The notes: generated from the letters alone by a model not told the origin. Shown: positions 32,342 through 41,474, counted from the first letter of the stretch. The stretch: DNA of 64,000 nucleotides from Woeseiaceae bacterium (GCA_021773095.1 JAJFKR010000006.1:62001-126000); one strand, 5' to 3'. A program made the numbers and translations.

Positions 32342-34383
32342 GTGTCAGTCGCCGGGAATTTATTCATTCGTCCGGATCGGTTGTCGTATATTTTTCGCTG
32401 GGCGGGTGTGGCGCTTCGGATCCGTCTGGCGAAGACGCCGTTGCGAGCAGCGACAACCGAATTACGATCCACACCGACGGCTCCGTTGAATTGTTCATGG
32501 GCAAGGTTGAGCTGGGCCAGGGGATTGGCACGGCGCTCGCACAGATAGCCGCTGATGAACTCGGTGTTGCGTTCGACCGCATCCGTCTGACCGGTGTCGA
32601 CACTGATTTCTCTCCCGATGAGTCCTACACGTTTAGCAGTATTTCGATTCAACAAAGTGGCCCTAAGGTACGAGAGGCTGCGGCCAGCGCGCGTGCGTAT
32701 CTTGAGCAGCTATCGGATAGAGATGCAGCTGATAATTCGGCGGTCGTTGGACAGTCGGTTCCCCGGATCGACATTCCTGGGAAGACTTTCGGCGACGTCA
32801 GCTTTATTCAGGACGTTCGCCTGGATGGCATGGTGCACGCTCGTGTGGTGCACCCGCCGGCAGAACGCGCCGTTATTCAGGAAATGGACAGCAAATCGGT
32901 CGAGGAGATGCCCGGTGTTTTGAAAGTCGTTCGTGATAGCAATTTCGTCGGTATTATCGCCGAACGCGAAGGCCAGGCGAGAACAGCGGCAGCCGCACTA
33001 GCGGCTCTCATACGGTGGGAGCTGCCTGGGGACCTGCCGAGCAGTGACGAAGTTTATGACTGGTTAAAAAGAGCCGAGTCCCGAAAAGAAGAAGTCAGTG
33101 CCAGCGGCACTGTGAATTTTTCACCGTCCGACACCGTTCACCGCGCAACCTACCGCCGCCCTTATCAGGCACACGCATCCATATCGCCGTCAGCGGCTAT
33201 CGCATTTTTCGAAGATTCGAAGTTAACGGTCTGGAGCCACGCACAGGGAATGTATCCGCTGCGTGGAGCGATTGCTCATACGCTGGGTTTGTCTCCCCAG
33301 GATGTGCGTTGCGTACACAAGGAAGCATCCGGGTGTTATGGCCATAACGGCGCGGACGATGCAGCTTGCGAAGCCGCCGTGTTGGCTATGCGGTTGCCGG
33401 GTCGACCGGTTCGATTGCAATGGGAACGTGCGGATGAATTTCTTTGGGAACCGCTGGGCCCGGCCATGCAAATCGAGACACAGGCCGTGCTTGATTCAGA
33501 GGGTCGGATTTCGAATTGGCAACACGACTTGTGGAGTTGTCCGCACACAGGCAGACCACGCGACGTCGATAGTGCGGGCTATTTCCTCTATGCGAAGCAC
33601 AAAGAAAATCCACTTCCCGATCCGGCCCCGTATTCCATTCCGCAGCCCAGCGGTGGCAGCGACAGGAATTCGGTGCCTCTCTACGACATTAAGAACGTGC
33701 GGGTTAATAAACACTTCGTAACTGATATACCGATACTCGGCTCGTCGTTGCGCGGGCTGGGTGCTTACGGCAACGTATTCGCCATTGAGTCGTTTATGGA
33801 TGAACTTGCGGCACAAATTGGCGCGGATCCGTTCGAGTTTCGCAAACGGCATCTGGACGATGTTCGGGCGCTTGAAGTGATGCAACGTCTGGAGAAAGAA
33901 ACACAATGGCAGGCGCGACCGCAGCCGGGCACGGGTGTCGGTTGGGGTGTTGCATTTGCACGCTTCAAAAACCTGTCGAGTTATCTCGGCCTGGTGATGC
34001 AACTGCAAGTTAATGCCGAGACGAATGCTATCCAGCTCATCAAAGCAACGGCTGTATGCGATGCGGGCCTGGTCGTTAACCCGGATGGCCTCAAGGCGCA
34101 AATTGAGGGCGGCATCATTCAGTCGGCGAGCTGGACGCTTAAGGAGCAGGTGCGGTTGTCGAATCGTGCTCGCGAATCCTATGACTGGAACACTTACCCG
34201 ATACTACGGTTCGATGAAATTCCGGACGTAGATGTGATTCTGATCGACCGGCCCGAGCAAAAATCGCTGGGAGTTGGTGAGACGGCACAGGGTCCGACGG
34301 CGGCGGCAATTGCGAATGCGATTTATCATGCAACCGGGAAGAGACTGCGGCAGTTGCCATTCACTCCTGATCGATTGGTGTAA
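32338..34383 (+). CDS. Molybdenum hydroxylase large subunit (IorB/CoxL-type), Tat-exported
   Basis: The N-terminus is a Tat signal (SRREFIHSSG) with a lipobox-like GGC. The molybdopterin-binding body shows HTDGSVELFMGKVELGQGIGTALAQIAADEL and the catalytic glutamate E648 in GVGETAQGPTAAAIANAIY. At 681 residues it is a little shorter than usual IorB proteins (about 730-780). It hydroxylates an aldehyde, N-heterocycle or similar substrate in the periplasm. No cytochrome partner is adjacent, so the electron acceptor is unclear. Last gene of the LacI-controlled operon. Confidence 0.87.
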   Translation: MSVSRREFIHSSGSVVVYFSLGGCGASDPSGEDAVASSDNRITIHTDGSVELFMGKVELGQGIGTALAQIAADELGVAFDRIRLTGVDTDFSPDESYTFSSISIQQSGPKVREAAASARAYLEQLSDRDAADNSAVVGQSVPRIDIPGKTFGDVSFIQDVRLDGMVHARVVHPPAERAVIQEMDSKSVEEMPGVLKVVRDSNFVGIIAEREGQARTAAAALAALIRWELPGDLPSSDEVYDWLKRAESRKEEVSASGTVNFSPSDTVHRATYRRPYQAHASISPSAAIAFFEDSKLTVWSHAQGMYPLRGAIAHTLGLSPQDVRCVHKEASGCYGHNGADDAACEAAVLAMRLPGRPVRLQWERADEFLWEPLGPAMQIETQAVLDSEGRISNWQHDLWSCPHTGRPRDVDSAGYFLYAKHKENPLPDPAPYSIPQPSGGSDRNSVPLYDIKNVRVNKHFVTDIPILGSSLRGLGAYGNVFAIESFMDELAAQIGADPFEFRKRHLDDVRALEVMQRLEKETQWQARPQPGTGVGWGVAFARFKNLSSYLGLVMQLQVNAETNAIQLIKATAVCDAGLVVNPDGLKAQIEGGIIQSASWTLKEQVRLSNRARESYDWNTYPILRFDEIPDVDVILIDRPEQKSLGVGETAQGPTAAAIANAIYHATGKRLRQLPFTPDRLV

Positions 34384-34439
34384 TTGCTACGGGTGGTATC
34401 ATGACGTCAGGTTCGCAGAATTACAGATGAGGAGCTTCG

Positions 34440-34754
34440 ATGATTATCAGTAACACTGAGAGTATCCCGGGACGTCGAATCGTCGAGTTTTACGGCGTCG
34501 TCACCGGTAACACTGTACGTGCCAAGCACGTAGGACGCGATATCATGGCGGGGCTCAAGAATATCGTCGGCGGTGAACTCAAGGGCTACACCGAGTTACT
34601 GCAAGACTCTCGCAAAGAGGCGACGGATCGTATGACTGAGCAGGCCCAGTCCATGGGCGCCAACGCAGTCGTAAATGTACGTTTTGCAACCAGTTCTATC
34701 TCCCAGGGCGCGGCCGAGCTATTCGCCTACGGAACTGCTGTACGGGTCGAATGA
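34440..34754 (+). CDS. YbjQ-family protein
   Basis: The 104-residue protein has the YbjQ/UPF0145 pattern: strand-turn TVRAKHVGRDIMAGLKNIVGGELKGYTELL, a helix with repeated Arg, and MGANAVVNVRFATSS, then AYGTAVRVE. The family forms pentamers and is sometimes called heavy-metal-binding; the actual role is unknown. GAGGAG stands before the ATG. The next gene, two bases on, encodes a membrane-anchored version of the same domain, which points to mixed complexes. Confidence 0.88.
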   Translation: MIISNTESIPGRRIVEFYGVVTGNTVRAKHVGRDIMAGLKNIVGGELKGYTELLQDSRKEATDRMTEQAQSMGANAVVNVRFATSSISQGAAELFAYGTAVRVE

Positions 34755-34755
34755 C

Positions 34756-35259
34756 ATGGAAGGCAATATTGAACAAATAAATTTGTTCCTGAATTTCGGC
34801 TTGCCGTTTTTGATCTTAATGATTGCCTATTTCTTTGGCAGCTACATCGAGAAAAGGCACTTTCGCAGTATTCGCAAACGTGAAGCCGAATTGCTCGACT
34901 TTCCCGTCGTGTCCTTCGATACGATGCCGGACGACTGGAATGTCAGTCGTTCCGATATGGTCACGGGCAGCATTGTAATTTCGCTGGACTATTTCAAACG
35001 CGTAATTGCGGGCTTGAGAGGTTTGATCGGGGGGCGTATAAAAACCTACGAGCCACTCTTGGAACGCGCCCGCCGCGAGGCTTTGTTGCGAATGAGCGAA
35101 GAGGCGCGGACGCAAGGTTACGATGCGATTTTCAATGTGCGACTGGAGACATCGCGACTCGCCAATGCGCGGCGAGATGGAAAGGGCGTAGCCGGTGTTG
35201 AAATGCTCGCATTTGGCACGGCGGTCAAATTTGCCAGCAGATTCGCCAATTCAGAATGA
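34756..35259 (+). CDS. Membrane-anchored YbjQ-like protein
   Basis: One transmembrane helix (about residues 11-27, FGLPFLILMIAYFFGSY) is followed by a cytosolic YbjQ-like domain. The pattern MVTGSIVISLDYFKRVIAGLRGLIGGRIKTYEPLL, then YDAIFNVRLETS and LAFGTAVKF mirrors the soluble paralogue just upstream. The longer frame starting at 34675 overlaps that gene and is rejected; the ATG at 34756 fits. It overlaps the M48 protease gene by four bases (ATGA), so the three products probably work together at the inner membrane. Confidence 0.8.
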   Translation: MEGNIEQINLFLNFGLPFLILMIAYFFGSYIEKRHFRSIRKREAELLDFPVVSFDTMPDDWNVSRSDMVTGSIVISLDYFKRVIAGLRGLIGGRIKTYEPLLERARREALLRMSEEARTQGYDAIFNVRLETSRLANARRDGKGVAGVEMLAFGTAVKFASRFANSE

Positions 35260-36065
35260 GATTTGTCGCAAAACGGCAGAAGGAAGGCGTCAACGTCAGC
35301 GACACGCATCCGCTGGTCGAGGCGAGTACGCTGATTGTTGGCCTGGCGGCGATATTCGCGATCATTGCCGTGGCACTGATTTTTGTCGTCGAGTTGGCGC
35401 TCTACTTTGTTTCGGCAGAAGATGAGGCCAACCTGTTTGGTGACTGGCTGCCGGATGACCTCATCACGGTTGCTCCGAATGATGAACGCTTGTATCAAAC
35501 GCAGCTGCTGGTCGATCGGCTGGCATCGCACTGGCCGGGTGCGCCGTACACGTTTCGGGTTGAAATCGACGATTCCGAAATAGCGAACGCGATGGCGTTG
35601 CCGGGCGGCCTGATAATCGTTACTCAGGGGCTGTTGAATCAGGTTGAGTCTGAAAACGAACTGGCGTTTGTGCTGGGTCATGAGCTGGGCCACTTCAGGA
35701 ACAGAGACCACATAAGGGCATTGGGCCGCGGTATCGTGCTGTCGATGTTCTTCGCCGTTGTTACCGGTAACGATGCCGCCGGCATCGGTATCAAAGCGGC
35801 CGACATCACATTACGCGGTTTCAGCCGCCGGCAGGAGACCCGGGCCGATGAGTTTGGCCTTGGCCTCGTGCATTCGGAGTACGGCCATGTTGACGAATCG
35901 TGGCGACTGTTCGAACGCTGGAACATAGACGGCAGTTCGTTTCTTGATCTGGTGACCTATCTTTCAACACATCCGGAAACGGGTGATCGCATTGCCGATA
36001 TGAAACGCCACGCGGAGCTGGAACGGTGGCCTGTGGACGGCGAGATAACAGACCTGAGCTGGTAG
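35256..36065 (+). CDS. M48-family membrane-associated zinc metalloprotease
   Basis: A long hydrophobic segment (about 22-53) anchors the protein. The zinc motif HELGH is at residues 142-146, with the third ligand region in RRQETRADEFGLGLV. The layout matches M48 (HtpX/Oma1/YcaL-like) proteases of moderate length, 269 residues. Such enzymes degrade membrane or periplasmic proteins. Here it is translationally coupled to a YbjQ pair; a link to envelope or metal stress is inferred. Confidence 0.87.
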   Translation: MRFVAKRQKEGVNVSDTHPLVEASTLIVGLAAIFAIIAVALIFVVELALYFVSAEDEANLFGDWLPDDLITVAPNDERLYQTQLLVDRLASHWPGAPYTFRVEIDDSEIANAMALPGGLIIVTQGLLNQVESENELAFVLGHELGHFRNRDHIRALGRGIVLSMFFAVVTGNDAAGIGIKAADITLRGFSRRQETRADEFGLGLVHSEYGHVDESWRLFERWNIDGSSFLDLVTYLSTHPETGDRIADMKRHAELERWPVDGEITDLSW

Positions 36066-36070
36066 TGTGT

Positions 36071-36104
36071 AAAAAAAGGCCCCGCCACCTATCGGTGACG
36101 GGGC
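36071..36104 (-). terminator. Intrinsic terminator for the 36151 lipoprotein gene (minus strand)
   Basis: Read on the minus strand, GCCCCGTCACC (36104-36094) pairs with GGTGGCGGGGC (36089-36079), with one mismatch, across a 4-base loop, followed by TTTTTTT (36077-36071). It also follows the M48 stop and might stop transcription on the plus strand, though without a T-run on that side. Confidence 0.8.
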
Positions 36105-36150
36105 GGAGCCAAACAGGCGGCGAGTGCAGGGGAGCTACGCCACCTCGAAA

Positions 36151-38070
36151 TCAGGGCTCGAGAAGATAGACGCCAATCTTGTACGCTGTGAATGTATTCG
36201 TATCCGTATCGTACTTGCCGCGCGCGTGCATCGAGCGGGCGGTAGTTGCGCCGTCGAGGCTCAAGCCCAAATCGTTCACGAAATCAGCAAAGTTGGAATA
36301 CTGACGCAAACTGTCCGCTGTCTTGATATAGAACACACTGCGACCGGTCGCGCGTGGCACGATGGTCGTGTCGGAATCGAGTGTCGTCAGATCGATCAGC
36401 AACGGACCGTTCTTGATGTGATGACGTTGATCGATGTCCTCGTTCTGGTTGTCTAGAATCAAGCCGTCAATACTCGCATTAATGAACGGTGATGTGGTTC
36501 CAGTTGCTCCCCAGCCGACGCCGAGCGCGCTTCGAACATCCGTGAAGTCGATAACGGTACGTCCTGTAAAGTCAGGTGGTGCCGTACCGAACGCGGTCGG
36601 GAAGCCGTGGGCGACGATTGGTTTGCCTGCTGCAAAGTTCGCGAGAGTGAGGTTGCCAGTCGCGACTTCGTAGTTATCGGGATCAGCATCTGAGTCCGTT
36701 GATGCACCGGTACCCGTGAAGTCGAAGATCTGAACGCGGCGGCGATCAATACCGTGCAGCGTTATATCCGTTTGCCCTGGCATGACTGTATTGACGAGGC
36801 CCAGCAGGCGAGTCACATGCATGCGAACCGCGCCAGCTGTGGCATCGATAAGAATCTGCGGCGTGAGAGCGTCAGTCACGGTTTGTGCGATCGTGCCGCG
36901 AACCGTTATGCGCTGTCCGACAGATAGTGCTTCAATACTTAGATCGCTTACACGATCACCGTCTCTGAATACACGTGTCTCCGGTCCGACCTCTACTGTG
37001 ACATCGTCATGGAAATGCGCGCGGCGATCGGACGCGATGATGGTAGCGCCACGAACGGTCAGAAAATTGCCGTCACGTGCAATGATATTACCCACCACCG
37101 CATCTTTGTCGATGCCGGGAACGCTGGATCCCGCAAGGACGATATTTGCTGTGAACTTACGTTCCGCAATATTCAAGGTGCCCTGTGCGATGGTTGGCGT
37201 GCCAACGCCCGCCGCGCTCAATGCGCGCAGGCCTTCGACTCCGAAATAGACGGTTTCATCGACCTCAATCTCGGTCTCGTCGCTGACATGGACTTTCATG
37301 CGCCCAAAGTCGCCATCGCGGTCATTGAATGGGCGAACGGCGACCGTGTAGGTCATTTCATCTTCGCTGACGTTGGCCAGTGGGCCTCGTACCCGGATGT
37401 CTTTTTCGTCAACGGGCGTAACCTCTGCGACGATGAATTGTTCCGCTGCGGCCGTCGCAGGAGTCGGGACGATATCCACGACGTGAGATGCGTCAAGATC
37501 GAAGTCGAGTTGCAGTAACGCCGAGCGTCCTTTGACGATATTGAGTTGATCGCGATTTGACAGGCTGATCTTCAATTCGGTCCGCCCGAGTGCCACACCG
37601 TCCATATCGGTTACGACGGCTTCTTTCGCCTCACCAGAGGCCTCAACAAATACTTCGGCCTCGGCGTAATCCAGGCTGATGGTACCGGCAACGTAGGTTG
37701 CGGGAGGAATCGTCGCTACTGTCACGAGTTCGGTCAGGTCGACATAGTCCGTAAAGTTAATACGTGTTCTTCGCGGTAGCGTCTCTACAATTCGACCGTT
37801 GGCGGTCTCGAGCTTTAGCGACAACACGTCGACGGTATAATTGAGAAAATCGCCGTCAGCGTCGGTCAGTGCAACCAGGACGGTGCCACATTCTGAGAAA
37901 GTGGCAGAATCACCGGGATTACACGTTGCGTTTGCCAGCGGCACATCGGCGGTTGTGCCGGCGCCGCCTCCGCATGCTGCCAATACGAATAGCATCATCA
38001 GCATTGTTGTCCAGATCGCTAACGTCCTTGTTTTGTTCTGCCCCGGAAGGCTGTCGTTGCTAAAATTCAT
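36151..38070 (-). CDS. Large lipoprotein with DUF4382-like and repeated DUF5666-like beta domains
   Basis: The product is 639 residues if started at the second ATG (38070), which has GGAG at six bases; the first ATG at 38076 abuts the ribosome site. A lipoprotein signal ends at LAACGGG. The N-terminal part (VLVALTDADGDFLNYTVDVLSLKLETANG) resembles DUF4382 proteins. Further on, repeating units of the form GNIIARDGNFLTVRGATI, VGQRITVRGTI and FGRMKVHVSDETEIEVDE suggest tandem DUF5666-like small barrels. Envelope-exposed and of unknown function. It is transcribed alone and has a clear terminator. Confidence 0.7.
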   Translation of the reverse strand: MNFSNDSLPGQNKTRTLAIWTTMLMMLFVLAACGGGAGTTADVPLANATCNPGDSATFSECGTVLVALTDADGDFLNYTVDVLSLKLETANGRIVETLPRRTRINFTDYVDLTELVTVATIPPATYVAGTISLDYAEAEVFVEASGEAKEAVVTDMDGVALGRTELKISLSNRDQLNIVKGRSALLQLDFDLDASHVVDIVPTPATAAAEQFIVAEVTPVDEKDIRVRGPLANVSEDEMTYTVAVRPFNDRDGDFGRMKVHVSDETEIEVDETVYFGVEGLRALSAAGVGTPTIAQGTLNIAERKFTANIVLAGSSVPGIDKDAVVGNIIARDGNFLTVRGATIIASDRRAHFHDDVTVEVGPETRVFRDGDRVSDLSIEALSVGQRITVRGTIAQTVTDALTPQILIDATAGAVRMHVTRLLGLVNTVMPGQTDITLHGIDRRRVQIFDFTGTGASTDSDADPDNYEVATGNLTLANFAAGKPIVAHGFPTAFGTAPPDFTGRTVIDFTDVRSALGVGWGATGTTSPFINASIDGLILDNQNEDIDQRHHIKNGPLLIDLTTLDSDTTIVPRATGRSVFYIKTADSLRQYSNFADFVNDLGLSLDGATTARSMHARGKYDTDTNTFTAYKIGVYLLEP

Positions 38071-38248
38071 GTTCATCTCCTGATGCGCAATCGTTGTTAC
38101 TTAGAGCGATTAACGCCCGACGCAGGATTTCGTTGACGAGCAACGCTCTGCAGCGCTTATGACAGATACGGCGCGAACCACATAACGCATAAAAAATCAG
38201 CTACTTAGCTTGTATTCCGTCAACATCGTGTCAAAATGATTTCCCGTA

Positions 38249-40906
38249 ATGACGAATCCGTCCGACACCAGTATTTCAACGGGAATCCACCATCGCCGAC
38301 CGCGCGCCGGGGAGAGAACCCGCGGCACCGTTGACGCCCTGCAAACCAAGATTGCCGTCGGCGTGCAAAACCTCGATCCGCTCCAGTACATGGAGCAGTT
38401 GCAAGCCAATATTGACGAGTTGTCTGAAGCGACGGGCGCTGATGCTGCGTTCGTAGCTCTGATCAGCGAGGATGGCGACGAAATCGAGACCGTGTTGTCG
38501 TCGTGCGAAGGATTCGCACAATGCAACCCGGGTGTTCTGCAAGGTGAAAAACTTGCGGACTGGCCATGGCTTTGCAAGCGCCTGGGGCACCTTCGGGTCA
38601 TTGAGGTTGCCGATACGGTCGGTGGTCCGAAGTCAGCTGACAGCGAGTTGGGCCGCCTCAATGAAATTCACATTGGCGCTGCGCTGATTATCGGTTTTTC
38701 CGTACACGGAGAGATCGCCGGTTTTCTCGGTCTGGCCAATGAACGCGCGGTCGAATGCTGGGACGCAAACCTGCACCTCTTGATGAAGCTGTTTGGTTCG
38801 TCGCTGGCCGTCGGTCTGGAGCGCGTTGGTGACCGCGCACAGCTCGATGAGCTGCAGGAAAGAAACTCACTCGTGGCGATGACTGCCAACGACGGAATTT
38901 GGGATTTCGATGGAGAGACCAAGCGTATCGAGTTATCGAGCCGCTGGAAAACGATGCTCGGTTATGACGCCGACGATGAGGAGGTGGTACTCGACTGGTA
39001 TCACCTTGTACACCCGGACGATATTGCGCGTGTGCAAACACGTATGAGGGAGCATCTCGACGGCCAGATACCGTTTTTTGAGTCCGTTCACCGAATGAAG
39101 CATCAAAATGGCGAATGGCGCTGGATGAAGAGCCGTGCCAAATCCATTCTTGATAAGAATGGTCGCCTGTTGCGATTACTCGGCGTCGAGGTTGATATCA
39201 CCGAGGGCAAGCTCTACGAAGACGCGCTGTTTCGAGAAAAAGAAAGCGCGCAAATTACTTTGCAGTCGATTGGTGACGGTGTCATCACGACTGACGGGCA
39301 CAGCATCGTTGAGTACATTAATCCCGTCGCCGAGCAGTTGACGGGCTGGAAGGTCGACGATGCCAGCGGTCGTTCTATCGATGAGATATTTCGCGGTTTC
39401 CATGAGGAAACCTGCGAGCCACTTGAGAATCCGCTCGCGGTATCGATTCGTCGTGATCGTGCCATCAAGTCTGTGCGACCGACATTATTAATTCGGCGCG
39501 ACGGGAACGAGCTGTATATCGAAAGTACGGCGTCGCCAATCCGTGACGGTAAGGGCAGTGTGACCGGTGGCGTACTCGTGTTTCACGATGTCAGTGAATC
39601 CCGTGAGCTGAATCGTCGTCTGAGTTATCACGCGAGTCATGACATTCTCACTGGGCTCGTGAATCGTCGGGAATTTGAGAACCGCCTGCAGCGTGCTTTG
39701 AAAAGTGCTCGTGCCCGAGAAACATCGTATGCGTTGCTGTATCTGGATCTCGACCAGTTCAAGATAGTAAACGATTCGTGTGGCCATAGCGCGGGCGATG
39801 CGTTACTGGGGCAACTGGGCGCCTTGCTCAAGTCCAAGATCCGCTGGCGCGATACGCTGGCGCGTCTGGGTGGTGACGAGTTCGGTGTGCTCCTGGAAAG
39901 CTGCAGCCTTGAGGAGGCCATGAACACGGCCGAGACGCTGCGTATGGCGATCGGTGAATACAAGTTCGTATGGGAAGAGCGTAACTTTAGACTGGGCGTT
40001 AGTGTTGGCGTTGTGCCGATCACGGCCGACAACGAAGACGTTGCAGCGCTGTTGAGTGCGGCCGATAGTGCTTGTGCCGCAGCCAAGGAGGCGGGTCGCA
40101 ATCGTATTCACAGTTTTCAGGAAAACGATATCGATCTCATGCGTCGCCGCCGCGAAATGCAGTGGGCGGCGCGTATTAACAATGCGCTTGAAGAAGACCG
40201 ATTCGAGTTATTTCGCCAGACTATCCAACCGTTGCAGTCCGATGAGACGGGTGCTCACTACGAAATCCTGTTGCGGATGCGTGATGAGAACGGTGGCATT
40301 ATATCTCCCGGACTCTTCATAGAGGCGGCCGAACGTTACGGCATTACACCGAATATTGATCGCTGGGTCATTCGAAGCGCGTTCCGCTGGTTGGTATCCG
40401 AAGCCGACGAACGCGAACGCCTCACGCTCTGTTCTATCAATCTTTCGGGACAGAGCCTGGGCGACGAGAAATTTCTTCCATTTGTGATCGATCAGTTCCA
40501 GATGAGTGGCATTGACGCAACGAAAATATGTTTCGAGATCACCGAGACCGCCGCCATCGCCAGTTACTCACAGGCGAATCGTTTCATCAATGCGCTGAAA
40601 GAACTGGGTTGCATGTTCGCACTTGATGACTTTGGCACGGGTTTGTCGTCATTTGGATATCTGAAACACTTCCCGGTTGATTTCCTCAAGATTGACGGCA
40701 GCTTCGTGAAAGAAATTCTGCACGATCCGATTGATCGCGAAATGGTCCGTTCAATTAATGAAATTGGCCACCTGACCGGCAAGAAAACCATTGCAGAGTT
40801 TGCCGAGAACGAAGAAATCATCACGATGCTGCGCGGTATGGGCATCGACTACGCACAGGGCTACGGTGTGTCGGAGCCCAAACGCGTTACGCGCGCTGTA
40901 GCGTAG
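38249..40906 (+). CDS. GAF-PAS-PAS-GGDEF-EAL cyclic-di-GMP signalling protein
   Basis: The 885-residue cytosolic protein has a GAF-like domain (about 45-195), two PAS/PAC segments (about 205-325 with MKHQNGEWRWMKSRAKSILD; about 335-450 with SIGDGVITTDGHSIVEYINP), a GGDEF domain (about 460-620) with intact RLGGDEFG, and an EAL domain (about 635-880). The EAL signature reads EIL (YEILLRM), but DDFGTG, KIDGSFV and the late Gln/Glu residues are present, so phosphodiesterase activity is likely and cyclase activity possible. No transmembrane helix was seen. The signal sensed is unknown. A long hairpin begins at its stop codon. Confidence 0.9.
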   Translation: MTNPSDTSISTGIHHRRPRAGERTRGTVDALQTKIAVGVQNLDPLQYMEQLQANIDELSEATGADAAFVALISEDGDEIETVLSSCEGFAQCNPGVLQGEKLADWPWLCKRLGHLRVIEVADTVGGPKSADSELGRLNEIHIGAALIIGFSVHGEIAGFLGLANERAVECWDANLHLLMKLFGSSLAVGLERVGDRAQLDELQERNSLVAMTANDGIWDFDGETKRIELSSRWKTMLGYDADDEEVVLDWYHLVHPDDIARVQTRMREHLDGQIPFFESVHRMKHQNGEWRWMKSRAKSILDKNGRLLRLLGVEVDITEGKLYEDALFREKESAQITLQSIGDGVITTDGHSIVEYINPVAEQLTGWKVDDASGRSIDEIFRGFHEETCEPLENPLAVSIRRDRAIKSVRPTLLIRRDGNELYIESTASPIRDGKGSVTGGVLVFHDVSESRELNRRLSYHASHDILTGLVNRREFENRLQRALKSARARETSYALLYLDLDQFKIVNDSCGHSAGDALLGQLGALLKSKIRWRDTLARLGGDEFGVLLESCSLEEAMNTAETLRMAIGEYKFVWEERNFRLGVSVGVVPITADNEDVAALLSAADSACAAAKEAGRNRIHSFQENDIDLMRRRREMQWAARINNALEEDRFELFRQTIQPLQSDETGAHYEILLRMRDENGGIISPGLFIEAAERYGITPNIDRWVIRSAFRWLVSEADERERLTLCSINLSGQSLGDEKFLPFVIDQFQMSGIDATKICFEITETAAIASYSQANRFINALKELGCMFALDDFGTGLSSFGYLKHFPVDFLKIDGSFVKEILHDPIDREMVRSINEIGHLTGKKTIAEFAENEEIITMLRGMGIDYAQGYGVSEPKRVTRAVA

Positions 40907-40992
40907 AGATAAAGTCACTGTCACCGTATCTACTCGCCGTACCTCGACGTTGCTGGGATAGGGTTGAGATACGGTGACAGTGACCTTATCTC
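40906..40992. repeat. Long inverted repeat, 26-base arms
   Basis: Bases 40906-40931 pair with 40967-40992 at 25 of 26 positions, with a 35-base loop. The arms include GTCACTGTCACCGTATCT on the left. The element begins at the last base of the upstream stop codon and lies between convergent genes. There is no T-run. It may be a miniature mobile element or a bidirectional terminator. Confidence 0.7.
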
Positions 40993-41020
40993 GGGGCGAA
41001 TTACGGTCGTGACATGAAAA

Positions 41021-41404
41021 CTAATCTATCTTGAGGATCATTGAGATGTCGGCTGCATCGGTGTTATTCGATGTTGTTGTCGACTTTGATGACAATGTCC
41101 GTAGAAAATTCAGCGCGATTGTCTCGCCGGCTTGCAGCGCAGTAGCAGGGCCGATCAGTTTGCAAATGACATCGTTGGTTTCTGCGGACTGACCGTCGCC
41201 GATGTACCAGTCGACAACGACGGTGTCATCGATCTTTGCAAAAACTTCGTCGACCCAATGCTGACCGCACAGTTGCAGCGACTCCATGGCGATAATTGTC
41301 GCACCGACGATGTTGTCCGCATGACCTCCATTGCCGCCGCCGCCCGCCAGGGCATTGGCAACCAGCGTCCCGATTGTCGCCTTTTGTTTGTCGGTGAGCT
41401 TCAT
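41021..41404 (-). pseudogene. NadC (quinolinate phosphoribosyltransferase) N-terminal-domain fragment
   Basis: Residues about 37-105 (SLQLCGQHWVDEVF, YIGDGQSAETND, IGPATALQAGETIALNFLRTLS) follow the NadC N-terminal domain closely, including the GPATALQAGETIALNF stretch. The catalytic barrel that should follow is absent; the chain ends after a low-complexity STTTSNNTD tail. The N-terminus is also shortened. The start lies 18 bases after a terminator, and the ribosome site is weak. It is best read as a decayed or domain-only remnant, though a small expressed NadC-like protein cannot be excluded. Confidence 0.65.
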
Positions 41405-41422
41405 GGCACTACCAAAATGAAA

Positions 41423-41452
41423 GAAGCCCGGCCATTGTCACGACCGGGCTTC
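41423..41452 (-). terminator. Intrinsic terminator of the PuuD-like gene
   Basis: GAAGCCCGG (41423-41431) and CCGGGCTTC (41444-41452) form a perfect 9-bp stem with a 12-base loop. On the minus strand it is followed by TTTCATTTT. It separates the PuuD-like gene from the NadC fragment. Confidence 0.75.
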
Positions 41453-41474
41453 AGATGTCACGATTTCTCTCTTC

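Noticed and set aside
38082..38098. Third copy of the LacI operator near the lipoprotein promoter (GCGCAATCGTTGTTA)
   Set aside because: Only one half resembles the operator; the other arm does not match.
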